DNA of 64,000 bases, taken from the NCBI GenBank assembly GCA_949152475.1, contig OX424564.1, forward strand, positions 39,678,165 to 39,742,164, in the 5' to 3' direction. This stretch comes from Terebella lapidaria (taxonomy: Eukaryota > Annelida > Polychaeta > Terebellida > Terebellidae). Within the stretch, counting starts at the first letter, position 1. Every line of letters starts with the position of its first letter. Below, one piece after another: positions 21,867-33,450 of the stretch. The notes under the pieces are model-generated. The model worked only from the letters and a program-made list of their open reading frames with translations. It had not been told where the DNA came from and ran no database searches. The position numbers and the translations under genes are program-made.

Positions 21867-22730
21867 TTGTGGAATAGAAACATTTATGCCTAATAGACCA
21901 AATTGGAAGTTTCGAGCCTTCCTATGCAATATAAGAACCATTGACCGATTTATAAAAAGTTTGCCACTGAACAGATATCAAGCTGGGCATGCTCAAATCT
22001 AAAAATAATGTATGTATTTGATTGCATATGAAGCACCTTTATTTGAATGTGCGTGCCAATTGATATCCATAGCATCACACTCAGTCAGATTATACAATAT
22101 ATTTCATTTATTGTTACATACGTTCATCCATTCATTAATATGAACTGTATGTAGTTTGTTTTTAGCCACATATTCAACCAGTTTTGCACGGATTCTGAGG
22201 TAACAAAACTTCAAGGCCTAAATTAAAATGTCAAGGTCAATTCCGTCACAATGCTGATTTTAGCAATGTTCGCGAACAATTTCAAGACATCACATATCCA
22301 TATACATGTATCTCTGGAAAAAGCCATCAAAGTGAAATGGGGGTAGCATTATGATGTGTAGCATATGATCTTCTGTCCTGATCTACATGTATATTATTGT
22401 TATATCTACATGTATATTATTGTCGCCTCCTTCATCAGGAGGCGACATATTCAAATACGATTAAAACTGGCCATGGGTGGATGCTTTGGTCCGGTCCTGC
22501 AATATTAGCGCAGCATTTGTTTTGAAAATTTTAGTGATGGACACCCAGATTGAGAGAATCATATTACGGTTAGATTGTGAAATGTTCTCAAATTTTCTTC
22601 ATGCCTGACAACCGCAAAATATTGCGAGTACTTCGAAAAATTTGACCGATCAGACAGCGGCTTCCCTGGAATTCCCCAACTCCGTGGGGGATGGCTTGTT
22701 GATATCATCATGGCTTGAGCACTATTCCGA
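21867..22730. other. No gene recognised
   Basis: This AT-rich sequence shows no exon or element end that I can support. Scattered CAAGGTCA-like half-sites occur near 22,210-22,240, and a short CTACATGTATATTATTG phrase is doubled near 22,385-22,420. Confidence 0.35.
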
Positions 22731-22734
22731 AAGA

Positions 22735-23715
22735 TGTCATTCTTGAATGAGGACGTATTGCCGACCATTCAAATTGCTATAATCATGATAATGGTCGGGG
22801 GAAAAGTTTGTCAAAAAGTATTTGTGCACGTAACGGATCCCTTCTTATCAACCGATGTACCCAGTATACTCGCATTCAGGAAGTTCTGAAGATGATGGAA
22901 TTAATTTAACGAAAACTTTAAAATATAAGGCATTTTTATTTATATGAATATTTTCAAATCTACACAATCTTTATCATGTTTATGGAATTATATAGGTATG
23001 ACAGTCAGTTAAAAACAGGCAAAAGAAAAGGGTGGTCAAAACACCGCTGTCTCTGTATCGATTTTCTACTCGGGACTGGTGACAGGGTGCACAATCTTTG
23101 CGGAAATATGTTTTATAGCGATTTTCCAGTTCGATGCAGTTTGACGAAATGTTCCACCCCCAAAATGTTGTTATACAAGTCGAGTACTATATGTTAATAA
23201 TGGAGCCTAATCGTACAAGTTCAGTTTATGTAGCATGTTAAATTTATACTAACAATCTATCGTGCATAGGGGTTTCGAATTGATATGGGTCTGGAAAGGG
23301 TCTGGAAATTGTTCCATTTTGAGTCTGGAAAGTCCATGATCTTGTTATTCACAGAATAGTGAAAACCCTGTGGCTATAATTGCAGTATGTCATAACTACA
23401 AGAATGCAGGATAAGATAAACTTCCCATTCCCCACATTGGAATCGTGGGGCGCAGGCGACACATGTCTTTTAAAATGTCTAAAAATGTCTTTTAAAATGC
23501 TTAAAATGTCTACATTTCCTGACGCTTATTTGTATAAATGCAAATGCCTTCAAGCCCATTCCATCATGTTCAAATCTTCATGATCGCAAGTATACTGGGT
23601 ACATCGGTTGACAAGAAAGGATCCGTTACGTGCACAAATATTATTTTTGACAAACTTTTTTCCCGATCATTATCACAATTTGAATGGTCGACAATACGCT
23701 CTCATTCAGTTGTTC
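22735..23715. repeat. Inverted repeat pair, about 135-bp arms
   Basis: The arm at about 22,735-22,876 (GAATGAGGACGTATTGCCGA... to CCAGTATACT) recurs in inverted orientation at about 23,585-23,712. The arms diverge by roughly one base in ten. The intervening 700 bp shows no coding potential. This could be a non-autonomous element or two opposed copies of a dispersed repeat. Confidence 0.55.
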
Positions 23716-23945
23716 CATTTTGAACAAAAAGCCTTCGCTCTAACAACCAACTCCTCCTACAACCGTCAGCCCCCAGAACAAGGTCTTACGGCGACCGGGC
23801 CTTCGCAGTTGCTGCACCTAGAATGTGGAACCAGCTACCCATGGATCTCAGGGAATGTGGCTCGTATAACACTTTCAAAGACTCAAGAAAACTCAAGACA
23901 CATCTATTTGGAAATGCTTATGGCTTGTATGCTATAATTTTCACT
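23715..23945 (+). mobile_element. LINE (L2/CR1-like) C-terminal fragment
   Basis: A plus-strand frame reads YGDRAFAVAAPRMWNQLP followed by LKTHLFGNAYG, the standard C-terminus of L2/CR1-type polymerases downstream of the RT domain. There is no RT core here, so it is a 5'-truncated copy typical of LINE insertion. Confidence 0.7.
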
Positions 23946-24001
23946 GTCGGTGTATGGACACCCAGTCAACTATTTACTAGACAATTATTTTATCAACTGC
24001 A

Positions 24002-24292
24002 TTAGGTAATGTCTTCAATTGTATAGTATATACAAAACCTGGTTTTGTAGCCTAGGTCGTGGCCGACATTCGTGTTGACAACAAAGTTGTCGAGGGCGGA
24101 GTGATCGCTGCACACGGTACTGTGCTGGCTGTTTTCCAACCAATCTTTCCTGCTCGTGGCAACAAATCGATTCCACGCTCTATTGATAGACGGCTTCTTC
24201 GGAAAAGTGTGAAGAGAAACACCGTTTTTATGACTGTTCCCGCACCCAAACACAACATAGCGTTTCCCCATCTTGTTCTTGGCTTGGGACAA
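24002..24292 (-). CDS. THAP-type zinc-finger exon (partial gene)
   Basis: The minus strand encodes a THAP-like DNA-binding module near the start of a short frame: VVFGCGNSHKNGVSLHTFPK, then AW-RF, then TVCSDHSALDNF. The second Cys, the FPK block, the Trp and the CxxH pair are present. The position expected for the first Cys (C-x2-4-C) reads Tyr in this copy, so zinc binding may be compromised. The frame ends at a stop or a splice site after about 95 residues. THAP modules occur in host regulators and in P-element-type transposases; nothing adjacent decides between them. Confidence 0.6.
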   Translation of the reverse strand: MSQAKNKMGKRYVVFGCGNSHKNGVSLHTFPKKPSINRAWNRFVATSRKDWLENSQHSTVCSDHSALDNFVVNTNVGHDLGYKTRFCIYYTIEDIT

Positions 24293-24344
24293 CCGAGGGG
24301 GACAAGATTCCCCCTGCTATTTCACACTGCCAGAAACTGAGCGC

Positions 24345-24366
24345 GAACTAATTTGGCGGGAATTAT
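24345..24366. promoter_or_regulatory. E2F-like site upstream of the THAP exon
   Basis: TTTGGCGGGAA matches the E2F consensus exactly and lies about 55 bp upstream (minus-strand sense) of the THAP frame's first ATG. It is a single motif in AT-rich DNA, so it is suggestive only. Confidence 0.3.
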
Positions 24367-24689
24367 GGCTGGCCTCCCGCAAAGCTAATTAGCGATAATT
24401 TACATATCATTTACTGATTGTCCAATGTGACTGAAACTTAATTTTTGTTTTTAAACGTATTTAAATATATTAATCGTTCGTTTTTATTCACCAAATTGAC
24501 ATTATTTTCCTAGTACTTTATTATCACAACGAGTGTACATGTCACGGCACTGCACCTAATAATAATGTAGTCGACTTGACAAGTAGTTATATGTGGAATA
24601 TTATTATATAATACTGGTGGGTGATTATTCAGGTAGTCGTATGTGAAAAGTGAGAACTGAAGCGCATATAAAGTCACGGAATTTCAGTA

Positions 24690-25219
24690 TTAACATGAAA
24701 TAGACGTAGAATCAATACCCACGATACCTAAGTATAAAGCATCCGAGCAAACAAAACAGAGTCCATCATCAAATCTCAAAGTCCAGTGTCAGGCAAAATC
24801 GAGAAGATTTTATGGAACTCAATGAACCCCCATATATTGCCATGAAGGGGTGAAATCAGGTGTTCCGGAAAGAGTGAGCATTATCATTCAAACAGGTCTT
24901 GCTGCATACTGGTGAAAGATTCTGTGTACTTATCAACTAGACTGTGATGACGTCCATAGATTTCCTTGAAATCAACTATTAGTCTTGGTAAAACATATCC
25001 TCGTCGCAGCAGTTTAGAGGCTAAATGGGAACTTCGGTGAACAAAGTCCTCATATCTTTTACTAGCTCCGGAATAGCTTATGAGTTGTGAGACAAACACG
25101 CCATATGCTGACGACAAAGGACTGTTGCTGCTTAGAAAAAGGAAATTGCCTATGGAAAAATTGAAATCATCACGTACGTTTGTCTTATAATCTAGTTGAC
25201 AGGTTAGAATCTTCACCAA
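24690..25219 (-). mobile_element. Penelope-like/RT retroelement 3' fragment
   Basis: The minus strand reads RDDFNFSIGNFLFL then SAYGVFVSQLISYSGASKRY and FKEIYGRHHSLVDKYTES, followed by 3' sequence matching the plus-strand fragment at 5.5-5.95 kb in opposite orientation. It contains the C-terminal end only; the YxDD motif is not in this piece. Confidence 0.6.
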
Positions 25220-25541
25220 TCTTCAACCTTATATCTAAAAGACAAGTGTGACACCAAACACCAAACAATCCGCAAGACTAAACTCAAAATCCATAGACAA
25301 AATTTACATAATCGGTAAGTTAAGGTTGGACAAAAATTCAAAATTGGTGATGAAGGTCTGAGCAAATTGAACATCACAGACATCCCGCGAAGCTAAATGT
25401 AAGATCAGGTGTAAGCAAGCGTCTCTTGCCTCGCATGCGACACCCACTGTGACATCCAACATGAATGCCATCGACATGAAGGTCATAGTTAGGTTATAAT
25501 AACGACTCTACAAGTACCAATCAACATGATGTGATAATATC

Positions 25542-26091
25542 TCACATCATCTGAGTTACAGACAGACCGAAATGGTCTATTAACTCCTGATGACGACCAT
25601 AAAACTTCTTAAAGGTCGATTGCAATCTAGGTCTCAAATAGCCCTGATTTAATAACTTATTAGTTAGCATTCTGGCTCTGGCTAGAATATCTTGGTAACT
25701 GGAACATGCTCTAGCATATCGAATGAGTTGAGACACATAGACGCCAAACGCAGGAGATGCTGGTACTACTCAGTACTGGAAAATTTACGATGGGAAAATT
25801 GAAGTCATCCAGTTCGTCATATAATCTGGTACATAGATTGTCTTTTTTGTCTATTTCGAGGTATAGGTCAAGATATGCTGCAGACTTGGAGGAGTCCGTG
25901 GTGTCTTTAATTTCCAGTTCATCCGGATATATGAGATGTAAAATATCACTGAACTTTGGATTGTTCATTGACAATACATCGTCAATGTATCTGTATGTAA
26001 AATTGAATGAACTGGCTAGTTTCTTTTCTCCTCTCTTCAGAAGCGATTGGATGAACTCTGCTTCGTATGAGTATAAAAACAAATCTGCCAA
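25542..26091 (-). mobile_element. Penelope-like/RT retroelement fragment with YIDD motif
   Basis: The minus strand carries an RT active-site segment, RYIDDVLSMNNPKF, then HLIYPDELEIKDTTDSSKSA and a DLYLEID block, followed in a different frame by VSQLIRYARACSSYQDILAR and KKFYGRHQELIDHFG. These are the known order of motifs in this retroelement group. It is a second, diverged lineage relative to the 24.7-25.2 kb fragment and is 5' truncated. Confidence 0.7.
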
Positions 26092-26129
26092 CAGATCATG
26101 ACATTATTATGCATACATCATTTCCTGTA

Positions 26130-26600
26130 TGTCCACAATTGATTCCTGAGCTGTAAAGTCGATAATGAACGAAATATTAGCCATTTTGTGCTGACCTTGA
26201 AAAGGAGGTCAAAGGTTAAATTCAAGGACATCGAAGTATTCAGTATACATCATTTCCTATATGTTCACAACTGGTTACTAAGCTATGAAGTCGATAATAA
26301 GTGAGATATTAGTCATATTGTGCTTTGACCTTGAAAATAAGGTCAGGTTCAAGGTCATGAAAAAAATCAGCATATATAATTTTTCTATGGTTGCACAGTA
26401 GATCCCAAAGCTGTGAAGTTGATAAGAAGCAAGGTATTAGCTATTTTGTGCTCTGATTTTGAAAATGAGGTAAAAGGTCTAATTCAAGGTCATCATATTA
26501 TTCGGCATATAGCATTTATCTTTTCTGCGCATTTTATTCATAATCTCTGATCTCAATATTAAGTGAGATATTAGCAATAATGTGTCCCATTATAAAGCAT
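26130..26600. repeat. About 130-bp tandem repeat with AGGTCA half-sites (cluster 1)
   Basis: Three to four decayed units share TTCACAA(T/C)TG, CTAAGCT(G/A)T(G/A)AAGTCGATAATAA, GAGATATTAGCCATTTTGTG and CTTGAAAA-GAGGTCAAAGGT, and then TCAAGGTCAT. It is the same family as the longer array at 32.46-33.45 kb. Confidence 0.75.
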
Positions 26601-27690
26601 TGGATAATTTAACATGGGTAAGTCCTAATTGGGAACCGTTGAAAGAATCAAAGTGGCCGCCACACGCAGACACTTGATTTAAGGGTATACATCATAGAGG
26701 TATATGAGGAGAATCTATTATAACTATCCAAAATATTATAACTATCCAATTTGTTTTTCAGAAAATGGCTGCCAAACATCAGAAATTGGTAGTCTTTCGT
26801 CAAGAATGGCCGACATTTTGAAATGAGCGTGAAAATAACGAAAACTAAAAAATAACTCCCTCTTGAATAATTTTCAGGCATTTTCATGTAAAATTTCAGA
26901 AAGATTAACCCGTGAACGTTAAGGATGAAAATGTGGACAGACGAAGGACGACAGACGACGACGGACGGAACGCCATGGAAACAATCGTATCATACTTTGC
27001 GAAATCGTGGGTAATCTACTAGACCGAGACTCCTTCCAGTATTGGCCTGGCGTACACCATCACTGAGAAAGAGCTTGTCCTTGTGTATGTTGATTCCTAC
27101 CCGCTATTTTGTTGACTTGCCCATTATTTTTGGGAATATTTGACTTTAGTTATACTTTCCACGAAGGTCTATGGTGTATGTTTTCCTTGCTCAATATTTG
27201 CTACCTGGTCATAGTGTAATGTGCGTTTGTGACATAATATCTGAGAAATGTTATCGCTGGTCTAACTTGGTACCAATCGGTCTACGCATGCGCAAGGTCC
27301 TTCTCGTTGATCACAGGGGACCAAATCACAGTGAAACATTTAGTATGGCAGATATACCACTGGCGCCACAAGCCGGTCCAAACGTAGTTATCGACATTTT
27401 TCATTAGGTTTATAAGATGGGCCCGATTCTTATGTATACATAAAGCTGAAAAAATGTGTGTCAAATAATCAGAAATTACCTGTATCTTCCACAAGCATCA
27501 CACCAGTAGAACTATTAAGTTTCGTGTGTGGTCATGGAGGAACGAATGAGATGAGAACCAATACTTTAGGCTGAGTGAACACCAAAATCACGTTCTTCGA
27601 TATGCACAAACTAAAAACAAACTAGTTCAGACGATGAAGTTTTGGAAGCAACAAATAACTGATATCAATTGATACATGGAAAAATAAACT
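26600..27690. other. No gene recognised; repeat-like
   Basis: No exon is supported. The GGACGACAGACGACGACGGA phrase near 26,947 looks like the end of a dispersed repeat. The rest appears unique. Confidence 0.3.
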
Positions 27691-28642
27691 CGAATTCTTG
27701 AGCTCGTATTGTAGTAACTTTCACTGGAAGAATAATTTCTCTTTATCTGTTGTTGCCACCATCACTGGTGAGGATTTTGCCCGTGAGCATGCTGAGTATA
27801 CCGTTTGGCTTATCTCGGTACTAATCGGTCCTCTTGATTTCCGATTTGGTAAATTTGATGTTTTCTTTGATTTCACAAAAATGACATTAGATTTCTTGCT
27901 CCCAAGAATTTTAGTAACTGACAAAAATCGTTCTCTCCACATTTGATTATCTGTTTGCCCTTTCCCATCGTTCTCTGATTTATATCTATTGTGTTGATAT
28001 TTATTGGTAGCCTCAATAATACCAATGATACTGTCCATGTCAATATAATGAGAGTATTTATTACCAGATGCATTGGCATTGCAGAGGCATTGTTGTATGA
28101 ACATTAGACTGGTTTACCTGCCGTATCTCGCTTCGGGATATTGCCATTCCATCTGTTGCTGTTGATAACGTTATATTTTAATAGGAGGGCGTCATGTGTA
28201 AATATTTCATCATCATTCGTCACCATACACGTCCCAAGAGACGTGGCCAGCCGGCGTGACTGATCAGCACTCTTGATAGTGTCCACAAACCGAAATGGAC
28301 AAATATGTCATCGCCGAAACTGTTTTTTTAACCATGAAATTCACACTTTATGGTGGATCGATAAACCAGGTCAGATGTTGTGATAAATTCTGATGGCTTA
28401 TTGAATCGCCTGACTTTGTGCGACATCTTGTGTGATCTCGGGAGATGTGTAGGCCTGAGTGGGGACTCAGGGTACAAATCTTCGCACACCTAATTGATGT
28501 GCACCTAGTCACTGCAAATATGTTTGGTACTGAAGTAAATGCTTTTTCGACTCCACATCAACTATGATTAATATCCGCTTGAGGGCAAAGATCAATTCTA
28601 TAGTGTGTGATGTGAATGTCCGTATCAATAGATTATTCCAGA

Positions 28643-31600
28643 CGACTCTCACCAATAATGGTAAATAATCCATGAGCCCAGGGGGTCCATCGTGCACCCC
28701 CCCCCCCCACCCAGGACTCTCCACGAGGGGTGTCATTTTGTTCAGGGGACCCTTGAACTTCAGAATCCACTTGTTAACACCCGATATCCTGGGATGAACT
28801 ATCCAATATGGCGGCTTTTCAAAATGGCCGCCATCAAAACTGAGCCATTTCTTGAAACACAAATTTGTATTTTTCTTCGCCCCTAATTGTGCTATAAACA
28901 CGAATTTGGTACCTAAACATATGTTTTAGAGGTCAAGGAATGCAATAAAAATATTTTCAACTACTACTACCTATCCCTTCAGCATGAAATCCAAGATGGC
29001 GGCCATGAGAATCGCATATTTTTTTCATATTTTTTCTAAAACTTTATTATTTTGAGGATCTGTGTTTGCCATTATTGACAATTATGTGCCCTAGTACATG
29101 CTATTGGTACTTGATAACATCAGTGGCAAAAATAACAATGTCCCTAATGCCCTAATTGCTGAAAAATGCGTTGAGTTTGGAAATAAACACAATCGCGGTG
29201 AAACCGAATTCCATCAACAATAAACACAAGTTGTAAAGATTGTAAATATGTAAATATTGTAAATATGTAAATATTTTGCCCCTAATTGTGCTAGAGACAC
29301 GAAGTTAGTACGTAAACATATGTTGCAGACTGCAAGAAATGCAATAAAAATATTTTCAACTACTTTAGCATACCCCTTCTGCATGAAATCCAAGATGGCG
29401 ACCATCAGAATCGCATATTTTGTCATATTTTTTCCTAAAACTTTAATATTTCAAGGAACTCTGGAGATTATCAACAATTCTGTGCCTTAATACATGCTAT
29501 TGGTACTTGATAACATCAGTGGCAATGATAACAATGTCCCCAATGCCTTAAATGCTAATAAAAAATACCTTGAATTGGCAATAAACACAATTGCGACAAA
29601 ACCGAATTTAATCAACAATAAACAAAATTGCATAAATTTTTGCTACTAATTGTGCTAGAGACACAAACTTGGTACCTAAACTTACGTTTTAGAGGTCAAG
29701 GGATGCAATGAAATTGTTTCCAACTACCTTAGCATTGCGCTTTGGCATGAAATCCAAGATGGCGTCCATCATAATCGCATGTCTTTTTTCATATTTTGTT
29801 CATTTTTTGAAATTGTTTCCAACTTCCTTAGCATTGCGCTTCGGCATGAAATCCAAGATGGCGTCCATCATAATCGCATGTCTTTTTTCATATTTTGTTC
29901 ATGAAACTTTAATATTTAAAACAAATGTGTGGTTATTATCACCAATGATGTGCTCCAATACATGCTACTGGTACCTAAAAACATCAGTGGTAGTACTAAC
30001 AAAGTCCCCTACGCCTTAATTGCTCAAGAATATGTTGACTTTGGCAATAAACACAATCGCGACAAGACCGAAATTGATCAATAATAAGCACAAAATTGCA
30101 TACATGTATATCTTTTACCCTAAATGTGCGAACTTTGTACCTAAACATATGTGTTAGAGTTTAGGAAATGCAATAATATTGTTTTCAACTACTTAAGCAT
30201 TGTCCATTAGCATGAAATCCAAGATGGCAGCCACCTGTATGGCATATTTTATCATATTTTTTTTTCTAAAACTCTAATATTTTAAAACGAATGTGTAGCC
30301 ATTATCACCAATTTTGTGCCTTAATTACATGCTGATGGTGCTTAACAACATCAGTGATTAAAATAACAATGTCCCCAATGCCTCAACTGCTAAAAGATAT
30401 ATTGAATTTGGCAATAAACACAATTGCAGCAATATTGAATTAGATCACAATCAACAGTTAAAGTCATGTAATGTGCATAAACGTGAAGTTAAATGTGATT
30501 AAGTTAGTTCATTTATCTGAAATATACATATGTACATGTACATTACAAAAGCCATTTCCAACAAGCAAAGCATTCATCATAGGAGAAATCCAAGATGGCC
30601 ACAATTGTGCATAGCTGAACGACGATAATGTACTCTATATTGATCAAAATTGATCAAAAAGTACCAGTAGCATGTATTGGAGCACATAATTGGTGATAAT
30701 GACCACACATTTGTTTAAAGTATTAAAGTTTCATGAACAAAATATGAAAAAAAATTGCGATTATGATGGACGCCGTCTTGGATTTCATGCCGAAGCGCAA
30801 TGCTAAAGTAGTTGAAAACAATTTCATTGCATTCCTTGACCTCTAAAACGTAAGTTTAGGTAACAAGTTTGTGTCTCTAGCACAATTAGTAGCAAAAATT
30901 TATGCAATTGTGTTTATTGCTTGGTTTTGTCGCAATTGTGTTTATTGCCAATTCAAGGTATTTTTTGAGCATTTAAGGCGTTGGGGACATTGTTATTATT
31001 GCCACTGATGTTATCAAGTACCAATAGCATGTATTAAGGCACAAAATTGTTGATAATCTCCACAGAGTTCCTTAAAATATTAAAGTTTTAGGAAAAACTG
31101 ACAAAATCTGCGATTTTGATGGTCGCCATCTTGGATTTCATGCAGAAGGGGTATGCTAAAGTAGATAAAACTATTTTTACTGCATTCCTTGCCGTCTGAA
31201 ACATATGTTTAGTTACTAACTTTGTGCCTCTAGCACAATTAGGGCAAAGATATATACAACTTTGTGTTTATTGTTGATCGAATTCGGTTTCACCGTGATT
31301 GTGTTTTTTGCCAAATTCAACACATTTTTCAGCAATTAGGGCATTGGGGACATTGTTATATTTGCCACTGATGTTATCAAGTACCAATAGCATATGTTAG
31401 GGCACATAATTGTCAATACTGGCCACACAGTTCCTCAAAATATTAGAGTTTTAGAAAAAATATGAAAAAATATGCGATCCTGATGGCCGCCATCTTGGAT
31501 TTCATGCTGAAGGGATAGGTTGAAGTAGTTGAAAGTATTTTTGTTGCATTCCTTGACCTCTAAAATATTTGTTTAGGTACCAAATTCGTGTCGCTAGCAC

Positions 31601-31925
31601 AATTAGGGGCGAAGAAAAATACAAATTTGTGTTTCAAGAAATGTCTCGGTTTTGATGGCGGCCATTCTGAAAAGCCGCCATATTGGATAGTTCATCCCAG
31701 GATATCGAGTTCTAACAAGTGGATTCTGAAGCCCAGGGGTCCCCTGAACAAAATAACACCCCTCACGGAGAGTCCTGGGGGGGGGGGTGCACGGTGGACC
31801 CCCTGGGCTCATGGACTAAAAGGAAAGTTTGAAGACGGCCTCGAAATGAAATCGCCGGCCGGGCAGTCTGTATCTGCAGTGAATCGTATACTTCAAACCG
31901 CGTTGGCTGGCCTGTAGAACCGACA
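28643..31925 (-). pseudogene. Duplicate of TMEM45-like exon 2, split by a foldback element
   Basis: The 5' part of the exon copy (minus strand) lies at about 31,916-31,818 with an intact CTACAG acceptor and reads ASQRGLKYTIHCRYRLPG. The 3' end with the GTGAGAG donor lies at about 28,640-28,672. Between them is a 3.1-kb foldback element; TAAA beside both ends may be the target duplication. No other TMEM45-like exon was found nearby, so the duplicate is a partial, non-functional copy. Confidence 0.7.
28676..31815. mobile_element. Foldback element with CAAGATGGC-rich subrepeats
   Basis: The ends are inverted: CCATGAGCCCAGGGGGTCC on the left and GGACCCCCTGGGCTCATGG on the right, followed inward by poly-C/poly-G and matching arms. 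Within the arms, about 370-bp subrepeats each carry ATGAAATCCAAGATGGC, CTAGAGACACAAA, GGTACTTGATAACATCAGTGG and AACAATGTCCCC phrases. The orientation switches near 30,650. No ORF of note is present. It interrupts the exon 2 duplicate. Confidence 0.8.
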
Positions 31926-31954
31926 TTATTGTAATTATTATCATTATTATTATT

Positions 31955-32320
31955 ATTATTATTACAATATCGATGGGGAGACATACCCCATAAATGGGGT
32001 ATGTCATGCCATCTTAGTAACACCACAAATGTATCTGGATTCATTCCTATGGGCCTGGGTGTCCTAGTAGGGCTGGTGGTCGGGGTTTGGGACGGCGTGA
32101 AGCTAAAATGGAATACTGGCTTTTCCTTATTAAACTATGGTTTAATGACATTTGACTATGGAATACTGGCTTTTCCTTTGACTATGGAATAATGGCTCTT
32201 CCTTAGTAATGGAATACTGGCTTTTCCTTATTAAACTATGGTTTAACAAGTAAATGCGAGTCGCACTTACCCCATGGGGTAAGTACGACCAAAGTCGGAC
32301 ATACCCCTATCGATATTGTT
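31955..32320. mobile_element. MITE-like insertion in an (ATT)n tract
   Basis: ACAATATCGATGGGG (left) and CCCCTATCGATATTGT (right) are inverted, each bordered by ATT repeats. Inside are two short GGGGTAAGT/ATACCCCAT-type palindromes and a GGAATACTGGCTTTTCCTT phrase repeated three times. It is about 360 bp and non-coding. Confidence 0.5.
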
Positions 32321-32459
32321 ATTATTATTATTATTATTTTTCAATGACTTTCCGATTATGACACGTTTTTCGTGTCCAGCTTCTACTAGGATAGTACCTG
32401 AAATATGATGTAATTTCCGGGTTGTGACAAAGAAGAAAACAAATAAGCCCAAGGACTAC

Positions 32460-33450
32460 GAAAGGTTACCGGACAATATGTGTAAATAAGGTCACTGGTC
32501 AAATTCAAGTTAAGCAGAATATTCAGCATATATCATTTCTTAGATGTTCACAATTGATTGCTAACATGTAATTTAATAATGAAAGGGATACTAGCAATTT
32601 TGTCCTGTGACTTTGGGAATGGGGTTAAAGGTCAAATTCAAGCTCATGAGAATATTCAGCATATATCATTTCCTATATGTCCACAATTGATTCCTAAGCT
32701 GTAAAGTCGATATTAAGCGAGATATTATCAACTTTGTGTTCTGACCGTGAAATCGAGATCAAAGGTAAATTCAAGGTCATGACTATATTCAACATCTATC
32801 ATTTCCTATATATGTGTACAATTAATTTCCAAACCATATAGTCGATAATAAGTGATAAATGAGTCAGTTTGTGCTCTGACCTTGAAAACGAGGTCAAATG
32901 TCAAAGTCAAGGTCATCAAGATATTTGGCATATATCATTATACATTCTGTATATCTGCAATTGGTTTTCAAGATATAAGGTCGACAATACTCGAGATGAT
33001 GGCCATGATGTCTTGTGACCTTGAAATTCAGGTCAACGGTCAAATTCAAGTTCACGAAAATAATCAGCATATATCATTTCATATATAATTACAAGTTCGT
33101 AATTGATTCATATGCTGTAAAGTCGATAATAAACGAGATATTAGCCATTTTGTCCTGTTATCTTGAAAATGAGGTCAAATGTCAAATTCAAGGTCATGAC
33201 AATAATTAGCATATATCATCAGCATATACCATATATCAAGTTCATAATTGATTCCTAAGATGTAAAGTATATTCGCCATTTTGTCCTGTGACCTTGCAAA
33301 TCAAGTCAAAGGTCAAATTGAAGGTCATGACAATATTCATCATACATCATTAGCTGGATGTTCACAAGTAATTCCTAAGCTGTAAAGTCAATAATAAGCG
33401 CGATATTAGCCATTTTGTCGTGTGACCTTGGAAATTAGGTCAAAGGTCAC
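32460..33450. repeat. About 130-bp tandem repeat with nuclear-receptor-like sites (cluster 2)
   Basis: About eight units contain the order TTCAGCATATATCATTTCC, ACAATTGATTCCTAAGCTGT, AAGTCGATAATAAGCGAGAT, GCCATTTTGTCCTGTGACCT and GAGGTCAAAGGTCAAATTCA, then AGGTCATGA. The phrase AGGTCAAAGGTCA near 33,436 is a perfect direct repeat with 1-bp spacing (DR1), and TCAAGGTCA recurs in most units. Confidence 0.85.
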
